10,905 nt of DNA, from the NCBI GenBank assembly GCA_030050125.1, contig JASIJN010000100.1, positions 1-10,905 on the forward strand, read 5' to 3'. This stretch comes from Streptosporangiaceae bacterium. Lineage in GTDB: Bacteria; Actinomycetota; Actinomycetes; Streptosporangiales; Streptosporangiaceae. A model generated the notes under the pieces. That model worked only from the letters and a program-made list of their open reading frames with translations, had not been told where the DNA came from and did not search any database. Both the position numbers and the translations under genes were made by a program. Numbering within the stretch: position 1 is the first letter of the stretch; each line of letters begins with the position of its first letter. Shown in pieces: positions 4,810 to 10,905 of the stretch.

Positions 4810-6603
4810 GTGAGCCTCGTCCCGGCCGCGGTCGAGCCGTCACAGGTATCCGGCGACGGACGCACCCGCGCCCGCACCTGGGTGCCATGGCTGATCCTGT
4901 GCTGCTACCTGCTCGGCGCGATCGCCGTTACCTGGCGGCTGTGGGCCGACCCGGCGTCGCGCGCGCAGGTCGGCGACCGGGAGGACGTCGACCAGTTCGC
5001 GTTCTTCGTCCGGTACGCCGCGACGGCCATCGCGCACGGGCACCTGCCGGCGCTGGTGACCACCGCGCTGAACGCGCCGCGCGGGGTCAACATGATGTGG
5101 AACACCTCGTTCTTGCTCCCGGCCATCGTGCTGAGCCCGCTGACGCTGCTGGCCGGGCCGCAGGTGACCCTCACCGTCGTGCTGACGCTGGGCTTCGCCG
5201 GGTCGGCGGCCAGCCTGTTCTGGGTGCTTCGCCAGTGGGGGGCCGGCCTCTGGCCGGCCGCCCTGGGCGGCGCGCTCTACGGGTTTTCCCCGGCGGTCGC
5301 GGACTCCGCCATCGGGCACTACAACTTCGCCTTCGCCGTGATCCCGCCCCTGATGATCGATGCCGTGCTGCGGCTCGTCACCGGCCGTGGCCGCCCGGTC
5401 CGGGTCGGCCTCTGGCTCGGCCTGCTCGTGGCCGCCCAGCTGTTCATCGCCGAGGAAGTGGCGGCCGACACCGCTGTGGCCGCCGTCGTGCTGGTGGCGG
5501 CCTTCGCGGTGACGCACCGGCATCTGGTGCGCGACCGGGTGAAAGACGTGGCGCACGGTCTCGCGGCCTCGGCCGTCCTTGTGCTGGCGACCTGCGGCTA
5601 CGCGCTGTGGGTGCAGTTCTTCGGCCGGCTCGCCCAGCGGGGCAGCCCGTGGATCGCCAACGACTTCACCAGCCATCTGAGTACCTTCGTGACCCCGCCC
5701 GCCACCATGCTCATCCACACGGCGGCCAGCCCGGCCGGGCGGGCCACCAGCGGCCCGAACTACCTTCCGGAGTATCTGGCGTACCTGGGCTGGCCGCTGC
5801 TGGTCGTCCTGGTCGCCGCGGCGATCCGCTACTGGCGGGATCCGAGGGTCCGGCTGATGGCGATCACCTGGGTGGTGCTGGAACTGCTCAGCCTCGGCGG
5901 GCAGAACAGGAAGTTCCTCGGGGTCGTCTACCCGGGGGGCTTGCTGCCCTGGCACTGGCTGCAGGCCCTGCCGATGGTCGGCGCGATCCTGCCGGACCGG
6001 TTCGCGATCCCGGCCGACGGCGCGGCCGCCGCCGTGCTCGCGTTCGCGCTGGACCTGGCGTGCTCGGCGGCTCCGGACGGGGCGTCCCGTGTGCGGCGGA
6101 ACTGGCCGTTCGCGGTGGCGGTGCTGGCACTGCTGCCGCTGATCCCGCTGCCCCTGCGGGTCGGCCCGACCCCGCCGGTCCCGGCCGGCTGGCAGGCGGC
6201 GTTCGCGCGGCTGCATCTGGCCGCCAACGCCCCCGTCCTGGTGGTCCCGGTGCCGTACTCGCATCTCACCCAGCCGATGCGCTGGCAGGCGGACACTGGC
6301 GAGCCCGGGTCACTGATCGGCGGATGGTTCGTCGGACCCACCCAGAGCGGACAGGCGGTCACCGAGTTTTTCGGCCCGCCCCGGGTCAGGAACGCCTTCT
6401 TGTACCTGGACAAGCTGTGGTCAGGGTCATCGGATGCCCAGCCCCCGCCAACCGTGAATGTCCGCGCTGACCTGGCTTACCTGCGGCCCGCCGCGGTCGT
6501 CGCGATCACCGGCCCCGGCTCGGCGCTGGAACGGTACCTGGCCGCGTTCTTCGGCCCGCCGACGTTCAGCGTGGGACGGGTGCTGGCCTGGCGGCTCGGC
6601 TGA
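4810..6603 (+). CDS. Large polytopic membrane protein, GT-C glycosyltransferase-like
   Basis: About 597 aa with some 11-12 hydrophobic segments and a soluble C-terminal part. It belongs to a widespread actinobacterial group of unnamed membrane proteins that look like GT-C glycosyltransferases. Seen here: first helix at about 24-44, then an outer loop with acidic GDREDVDQF (55-63) and NAPRGVNMMWNTS (88-100), the latter diagnostic of the group; LYGFSPAVADSAIGHYN (156-172) and AQLFIAEEVAAD (209-220) are further conserved blocks. In GT-C enzymes the acidic residues of the first loop bind metal or activate the acceptor, so Asp59 and Asp61 are candidates. The C-terminal region (474-597) carries VLVVPVPYSHLTQPMRWQAD and GGWFVGPTQSG, also typical. 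GTG 4810 is preferred for its GAGG; the GTG at 4741 would add 23 residues. The next gene starts 143 bases downstream with promoter-like sequence. Enzymatic role inferred; substrate unknown. Confidence 0.82.
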   Translation: MSLVPAAVEPSQVSGDGRTRARTWVPWLILCCYLLGAIAVTWRLWADPASRAQVGDREDVDQFAFFVRYAATAIAHGHLPALVTTALNAPRGVNMMWNTSFLLPAIVLSPLTLLAGPQVTLTVVLTLGFAGSAASLFWVLRQWGAGLWPAALGGALYGFSPAVADSAIGHYNFAFAVIPPLMIDAVLRLVTGRGRPVRVGLWLGLLVAAQLFIAEEVAADTAVAAVVLVAAFAVTHRHLVRDRVKDVAHGLAASAVLVLATCGYALWVQFFGRLAQRGSPWIANDFTSHLSTFVTPPATMLIHTAASPAGRATSGPNYLPEYLAYLGWPLLVVLVAAAIRYWRDPRVRLMAITWVVLELLSLGGQNRKFLGVVYPGGLLPWHWLQALPMVGAILPDRFAIPADGAAAAVLAFALDLACSAAPDGASRVRRNWPFAVAVLALLPLIPLPLRVGPTPPVPAGWQAAFARLHLAANAPVLVVPVPYSHLTQPMRWQADTGEPGSLIGGWFVGPTQSGQAVTEFFGPPRVRNAFLYLDKLWSGSSDAQPPPTVNVRADLAYLRPAAVVAITGPGSALERYLAAFFGPPTFSVGRVLAWRLG

Positions 6604-6746
6604 TCCCGGGCTGCGGGGCGGGCGCGCATGCGACATAATCTAGGTCGTCGGTTCACGCGGGCACCGGATCCGGCGGCGGTCCCGATGGGCGCCAAACGGG
6701 ACATCACCGGCCACCGTCCGCGTTTAGTTCGATAGTCTCCGCAGCC
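6604..6746 (+). promoter_or_regulatory. Promoter region and leader of the DUF2079 operon
   Basis: A CATAAT box (6634-6639, 5 of 6 to TATAAT) lies in this 143-base gap without a clear -35; it would give a leader of about 100 bases. The leader would hold a 6-bp stem (GTCCCG 6679-6684, CGGGAC 6697-6702, 12-base loop). A second -10-like TAGTCT (6733-6738) lies eight bases before ATG 6747, and no Shine-Dalgarno precedes that ATG, so a leaderless transcript from the second box is possible. Confidence 0.45.
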
Positions 6747-8354
6747 ATGGGCATCCGCACGACCGTGGGAAACACCCTGCTCTCCTCCCGGCAGTCCCGC
6801 CAGGGCGGGAGCGAGCGTGCGGGCCGCCGGCCCGCGCACCGGGCGGCGGTCGGCGTGCTGACGGCCCTGGTCGCGGCCCTCTACTCGGCGTTCGCCCTGG
6901 CGCAGTACGACACCTACCGTGACTCGTCCTACGACCTGGTGATCTTCGACCAGGCAGTGCGGTCGTATTCTCGCTTCGAGCCAGGAATTTCCATCATCAA
7001 GGGACTGCACAACGGGTTCGGTCCCGACTTCTCTGTTCTCGGTGACCATTGGTCGCCGATCCTCGCGTCGCTGGCGCCCTTGTACTGGATCTACGACAGC
7101 CCCAAGACGCTGCTCGTGGCCCAGGCCGTGCTGTTCGCGCTCGCGATCCCGCCGCTGTGGGTGTTCACCCGCCGGGCGTTCGGCGGCGGGCAGAAGGCCA
7201 CCACGGCCGCGTACCTGGTCTCGGTCGCGTACGCGCTGAGCTGGCCGATCGCCTCGGCGCTGGCCTTCGACTTCCACGAGGTCGCGTTCGCCCCGGTACT
7301 GACCGCGGTGGCCCTCGAGCGGCTGCAGGCGGGGCGGCTGCGGACGGCGCTGATCGCGCTCGCGGCCCTGCTGCTGGTCAAGGAGGACATGGGCCTGTTC
7401 GTCGCCGGGATCGGGATCTACCTGGCCGTGGCGCGGCCGCGGGTGGTGCGCCGGCAGCTGGTCGTCGCCGCGGCCCTGGTCGCGGGCGGCCTGGCCGACA
7501 TGTTCATCGCGACCTACGTGCTGATCCCGGCCTTCGGCGGGCGCTCCGGCTACTACTGGGCGTATAACGCCCTCGGCGGCAACGTCTCCCAGGCCGCCGG
7601 GCACGCGCTCACCCATCCGGGCACGGCCCTGCATCTGCTGATCACCCCGGACGTCAAGGTCTACACGGTCCTCTGGCTGTTCGGCGCGTTCTGCTTCCTT
7701 TCGCTGCGGTCGCCGATAGCGCTGGCCACGGTCCCGCTGCTGCTCGAGCGCATGCTGGCGGACAAATTCCCGGCCTGGTGGGGGACGGCCGATCAGTACA
7801 ACGCCTACCTGGTGGTCGTCCTGATATGCGCCGCTGTCGACGGCGCCGCCAGGCTCGACCGGACGCTGCTGGCCCGGCGGCACGAGGCAGCCCGGCGAGG
7901 GGAGACCGGCGGCGCCACCCCGTGGACGGTGGCGCTGGTCGGCGCGGCCGCGATGTGCGCGGTCGCCGTCGTGCTGGTCCCGAAGTTCGCGTTCGGCGCC
8001 GCGCTGCGCCCGTCCTTCTACCGGCAGGACGCGCAGACGAGGGCGGAGGCGGCGGCGGTCGCCGCCGTACCCAGCGGCGTTACCGTCGAGGCCGTGAACA
8101 ACCTCGGCCCCAACCTGTCGGCGCGGGACACCGTCCTGCTGTGGGACGGCGACGGGGGTACCCCGGCGCTGGGATCGCCCTGGGTGATCGCCAACGTCAG
8201 GCAGCTGCAGTTCACGTTCACGAGCGTGCGGGAGCAGAAGCAGCGCGTGGCCCTGCTCGAGCGCAACGGCTACACCGTCGTCTTCTCCCGCCAGGGGTAC
8301 CTCGTGCTGCACCGGGCCGGCCCGGCAGCCCTTGGTTCCAGGGCCCCGGGATGA
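6747..8354 (+). CDS. DUF2079 family membrane protein, copy 1
   Basis: A 535-aa polytopic membrane protein of the DUF2079 family, thought to share the GT-C glycosyltransferase fold but without a firmly assigned reaction. After a cytoplasmic N-terminus (1-33) comes the first helix (about 34-53), then the outer loop SYDLVIFDQAVRSY (61-74) and LGDHWSPILASLAPLYW (98-114) with Asp100-His101. Further family blocks are FDFHEVAF (174-181) and LLVKEDMGLFVAG (209-221). Several helices follow to about 370, a charged loop (371-390), one more helix (about 394-412), and a soluble C-terminal domain (about 413-535) with VTVEAVNNLGPNLSARDTV and ALLERNGYTVVFSRQGYLVL, presumably outside the membrane. ATG 6747 aligns with an internal ATG of copy 2. 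The stop overlaps the copy 2 start by ATGA, so the two are co-translated. Confidence 0.9.
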   Translation: MGIRTTVGNTLLSSRQSRQGGSERAGRRPAHRAAVGVLTALVAALYSAFALAQYDTYRDSSYDLVIFDQAVRSYSRFEPGISIIKGLHNGFGPDFSVLGDHWSPILASLAPLYWIYDSPKTLLVAQAVLFALAIPPLWVFTRRAFGGGQKATTAAYLVSVAYALSWPIASALAFDFHEVAFAPVLTAVALERLQAGRLRTALIALAALLLVKEDMGLFVAGIGIYLAVARPRVVRRQLVVAAALVAGGLADMFIATYVLIPAFGGRSGYYWAYNALGGNVSQAAGHALTHPGTALHLLITPDVKVYTVLWLFGAFCFLSLRSPIALATVPLLLERMLADKFPAWWGTADQYNAYLVVVLICAAVDGAARLDRTLLARRHEAARRGETGGATPWTVALVGAAAMCAVAVVLVPKFAFGAALRPSFYRQDAQTRAEAAAVAAVPSGVTVEAVNNLGPNLSARDTVLLWDGDGGTPALGSPWVIANVRQLQFTFTSVREQKQRVALLERNGYTVVFSRQGYLVLHRAGPAALGSRAPG

Positions 8355-10030
8355 GGCCGAGCGCTATGGAAGCCGGCGACGGCATGGGCGTGAGGGCGAC
8401 GACCGAGAATGCCCGGCTCGCCGCGCGTCACGCGACGGCCGGGCCGGGCAGTGGCCGCCGTCTCGCGCACCCGGCCGCGGTAGGCGCGCTGACGGCCCTG
8501 GTGGCCGTCGGCTACTGCGTGTTCGCGCTGGCCAATTACTACACCTTCCGGACCACCTCGTTCGATTTGGTGATCTTCGACCAGGCGGTGCGGTCGTACG
8601 CGCACTTCAAGCTCGGGACGGATCCGATCTTCGGCGTGTTCGAAGGCCTCGGCGCCAACTTCTCGATCCTGGGCAACCACTTCTCGCCGATCGACGCCGT
8701 GCTGGCCCCGTTGTACTGGATGTACAACGGCCCGCAGACCCTCCTGGTGGCTCAGGCCGTCCTGTTCGCGCTGGCGATCCCATGGCTGTGGGTGTTCACG
8801 AGCCGGGCGTTCGGCGACGGGCGGAAGGCGACGCTGGCCGCCTACCTGGTCTGCGTCGCCTACGCGCTGAGCTGGCCGATCGCCTCCGCGCTGGCCTTCG
8901 ATTTCCATGAGGTCGCGTTCGTCCCGGTGCTGACCGCTATCGCGCTCGAGCGGCTGCAGGCTGGCAGGCTGCGGACGGCGCTGCTCGCGCTCGGAGCGCT
9001 GCTGCTGGTCAAAGAGGACATGGGCCTGTTCGTGGCCGGGATCGGGGCGTACCTGATCGTGGCGCGACCGCGCACGGTGACCAGGCAGCGACTGGTCGGC
9101 TCGTGCGTCATCGTTGCCGGGATCATGGCCGCGTGGCTCGCCACGGACGTGCTGATACCGGCGGCCGGCGGCCGGGCGAACTTCTACTGGTCCTACCAGA
9201 ACCTGGGCCCCGGTGTGCCCCAGGCGCTGGAACATGTGATCCTGCACCCGGCGAGTTCGGTCCAGCTGCTCTGGACGCCCCGGGTCAAGCTGGACACCGT
9301 CCTCTGGCTGTTCGGCGCGTTCTGCTTCCTCCCGCTGCGCTCGCCGATCGCGCTGGCCACGGTCCCGCTGCTGCTCGAACGCATGATGGCGAGCGACAGG
9401 TTCCCCCTCTGGTGGGTAACCGCCTACCACTACAACGCCTTCCTCGTGGTCGTGCTCGTCTGCGCCGCCGTGGACGGTGCCGCCCGGCTCGACCGCTCCC
9501 TGGTGGCCTGGCGCGCCCGCGTGGCCCGGCGACGGCGGCCGGCCGGAGGGGAGGCCGGGGCGGCGTCCGTCGCCGCGACGGTCCGGGGCGCATGGTCGCT
9601 GGCGCTGGCCTTTGCGGTCGCGATGTGCGCGGTCGCGGCTATTCTGGTCCCGCGGTTCGCGTTCGGACCCGCTCTCCACCCGTCGTTCTATCAGCGGAAT
9701 GCGAATATGAAGGCCGCCGCAGCAGCGGACGCCGTCGTGCCGGGCGGCGTCACCGTGGAGGCGGTTGACAACCTCGGCCCCCAGTTGTCCGCGCGGGACA
9801 CCGTGCTGATCTGGGTCGCCGACGGTCCCGGCTCCCGGGCGCAGGCGCCATGGGTGGTGGCCGACGTCGCGACCCCGCAGTTCACCTTCACCGGCGTGAG
9901 GGAGCAAAGGCAGCGCGTGGCACTGCTGGAACGTGGCGGGTACCGGATCGTTTTCAGGCGCGACGGCTACATCGTCCTGCACCGCGGGGGATCGGACGAC
10001 AGCGACGGCTCCAAGGAGGCCTCCGGATGA
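8351..10030 (+). CDS. DUF2079 family membrane protein, copy 2
   Basis: A 559-aa paralogue of the upstream gene with the same architecture: first helix, outer loop SFDLVIFDQAVRSY (70-83), LGNHFSPI (107-114), FDFHEVAF (183-190), LLVKEDMGLFVAG (218-230), and a soluble C-terminal domain (about 434-559). Helices and inner loops are close to identical with copy 1, and a 32-bp block is exactly the same in DNA (7668-7699 and 9299-9330). The first outer loop differs strongly, and the Asp of GDH is Asn109 here. The loop before the C-terminal domain is longer (about 388-412, rich in Arg, Gly and Ala). ATG 8351 is used because it overlaps the previous stop; ATG 8384 (GGAAG at 8368-8372, 11 bases upstream) matches the copy 1 start MGIRTT with MGVRAT and would give 548 aa. 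The end is Ser/Asp-rich, and the stop overlaps the next ATG. Confidence 0.9.
   Translation: MRPSAMEAGDGMGVRATTENARLAARHATAGPGSGRRLAHPAAVGALTALVAVGYCVFALANYYTFRTTSFDLVIFDQAVRSYAHFKLGTDPIFGVFEGLGANFSILGNHFSPIDAVLAPLYWMYNGPQTLLVAQAVLFALAIPWLWVFTSRAFGDGRKATLAAYLVCVAYALSWPIASALAFDFHEVAFVPVLTAIALERLQAGRLRTALLALGALLLVKEDMGLFVAGIGAYLIVARPRTVTRQRLVGSCVIVAGIMAAWLATDVLIPAAGGRANFYWSYQNLGPGVPQALEHVILHPASSVQLLWTPRVKLDTVLWLFGAFCFLPLRSPIALATVPLLLERMMASDRFPLWWVTAYHYNAFLVVVLVCAAVDGAARLDRSLVAWRARVARRRRPAGGEAGAASVAATVRGAWSLALAFAVAMCAVAAILVPRFAFGPALHPSFYQRNANMKAAAAADAVVPGGVTVEAVDNLGPQLSARDTVLIWVADGPGSRAQAPWVVADVATPQFTFTGVREQRQRVALLERGGYRIVFRRDGYIVLHRGGSDDSDGSKEASG
10013..10019 (+). promoter_or_regulatory. Strong ribosome binding site for the last gene
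   Basis: AAGGAGG, a full Shine-Dalgarno, lies seven bases before ATG 10027 and inside the 3' end of the copy 2 gene. It is the best ribosome binding site in the window and fixes the start of the last gene. Confidence 0.85.
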
Positions 10031-10905
10031 GCGTGCGCGCCCGGACCGAGACGTCCGGCTCCCTGCCCTCCGGGACCACCGGGGATGCCGGCCAGGCCGG
10101 GGCCGACGCCGCCGGGCGGCTGCTCGGGCGGCTGTCGGTGCTCCCGGCCCTGCTGGTGATGGCCTGGCTGCTGGCCGGGCTGCCGCTGCTGCTCGCGGGC
10201 CACTTCGCGCCGGTGCCGATGCTGGCGGTGTCGGTGCCGCTGGCGGTGATCCTCGTCGTTCTCGGCCTGCGCTGGATCCCCGGCCTGAGCTGGATTCCCG
10301 GCCGGTGGCCCGCCGCCCTCCCGGGGCAGACGCCGGGACCGGCCCGCACGCCCTGGTGGGCGGTGGCGGGCGTGATCGCGGTGGCGGTGGCGTTCGGTGT
10401 CGACCAGATGATCTACCACACCCAGCAGATCCTGGTGATGCGCGATCCGGCCTCCTACCTCAACTTCAGCTACTGGATCGCCCATCACGGCTCGCTGCCG
10501 ATACCGCAGTCGCGTGCGGCCTTCGGCTCGAGCCCCGCCGGGCTCTCCTTCGACACCCCCGCGTTCTACCAGGTCGGCAGGACCATCGTGCCGCAGTTCA
10601 TGGCGGGATTGCCGATGATCCTCGCTCCCGCCATCTGGGTCGGCGGCGTCGCGGCGGCCATCGGGATGGGACCGGTGCTCGGGGCGTGCGGGATCCTCGT
10701 CTTCGGCGGCCTCGCCGCCCGCCTGGCCGGGCCTCGCTGGGCGCCGCTCGCCGCCCTGGTGCTGGCCATCTCGCTGCCGGATGAGTTCACCGGGCGGGCC
10801 ACCTACAGCGAGCCGGTGGCGCAGATCCTGTTCCTCGGCGGGCTCTGCCTCGTCATCGACGCCCTCGACCGGGACGGGACCGCGGCCAAGGTCATCGGGG
10901 CGCTC
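10027..10905 (+). CDS. Partial GT-C-like membrane protein, cut by window end
   Basis: The first 293 codons of a polytopic membrane protein; the frame is open to the last base, so the 3' end lies outside the window. It has a polar N-terminus (1-35), a helix pair (about 38-58 and 63-81), a short Pro-rich loop (82-108), another helix (109-125), then an outer loop with MRDPASYLNFSYWIAHHGSLPIP (138-160) and VPQFMAGLPM (188-197). Then come further helices and TGRATYSEPVAQILFLGGLCL (255-275). RDPxxY and YSEP are characteristic of an actinobacterial group of unnamed membrane proteins of GT-C type; Asp140 is the candidate catalytic acid. The ATG overlaps the copy 2 stop (ATGA) and has a strong AAGGAGG, so it is the third gene of the operon. 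Specificity unknown. Confidence 0.85.
   Translation, partial: MSVRARTETSGSLPSGTTGDAGQAGADAAGRLLGRLSVLPALLVMAWLLAGLPLLLAGHFAPVPMLAVSVPLAVILVVLGLRWIPGLSWIPGRWPAALPGQTPGPARTPWWAVAGVIAVAVAFGVDQMIYHTQQILVMRDPASYLNFSYWIAHHGSLPIPQSRAAFGSSPAGLSFDTPAFYQVGRTIVPQFMAGLPMILAPAIWVGGVAAAIGMGPVLGACGILVFGGLAARLAGPRWAPLAALVLAISLPDEFTGRATYSEPVAQILFLGGLCLVIDALDRDGTAAKVIGAL
10267..10302 (+). repeat. 18-bp tandem duplication inside the last gene
   Basis: Two adjacent 18-bp units (10267-10284 and 10285-10302) differ at two positions and encode LRWIPG followed by LSWIPG in the loop after the second helix. In frame, so the protein is not broken. Confidence 0.75.

Noticed and set aside
4840..6264. Long antisense frame across the 4810-6603 gene, with similar ones across both DUF2079 genes
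   Set aside because: Gln/His/Arg/Gly-rich shadow translations with no recognisable domain and no promoter or ribosome binding site.
7778..8350. Open frame extending copy 2 of the DUF2079 pair backwards into copy 1
   Set aside because: It is the +1 frame of copy 1, with Arg/Gly-rich composition and no domain; the real start is at the ATGA overlap or at 8384.

Overview
The window is very GC-rich DNA with strong G/C bias at third codon positions, GTG starts, four-base ATGA/GTGA stop-start overlaps and at least one apparently leaderless promoter. This points to a high-GC actinomycete (Actinomycetota). I cannot fix genus or order from the sequence. No rRNA, tRNA, CRISPR array, transposase or phage gene is visible.

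Layout. (1) Minus strand, about 78-2556: an HxlR-family regulator gene, then a small single-pass membrane protein gene, then a multi-pass GT39/ArnT-like (GT-C) glycosyltransferase gene. The last two overlap by ATGA and are surely co-translated. (2) Plus strand, 2692-4580: a 14-TM DHA2-type MFS exporter gene overlapping by GTGA a small cupin gene. The exporter is divergent from hxlR. The 135-base space between them holds an 11+11 bp inverted repeat inside a plausible promoter, followed by five exact-period 13-bp tandem repeats in the leader of the exporter mRNA. (3) Plus strand, 4810-10905: four large polytopic membrane proteins, all of GT-C-like or DUF2079-like type. The last three are joined by ATGA overlaps (8351-8354, 10027-10030), so they form an operon, and the final gene runs off the end of the window. 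The two DUF2079 genes are a tandem duplication.

How it may work together. The exporter, cupin and HxlR regulator look like a self-contained ligand-responsive efflux cassette. It lies between two groups of membrane glycosyltransferase-like genes, which probably transfer sugars from polyprenyl-phosphate donors to a cell-surface acceptor on the outer face of the membrane. Neither the sugar nor the acceptor can be read from the sequence, and no cytoplasmic sugar-nucleotide enzyme or polyprenyl-phosphate GT2 is present here. The most unusual items are the operator plus 13-bp repeat leader and the DUF2079 pair, whose first predicted outer loop has diverged while the rest stays nearly constant. I do not see evidence strong enough to claim a wholly new system.
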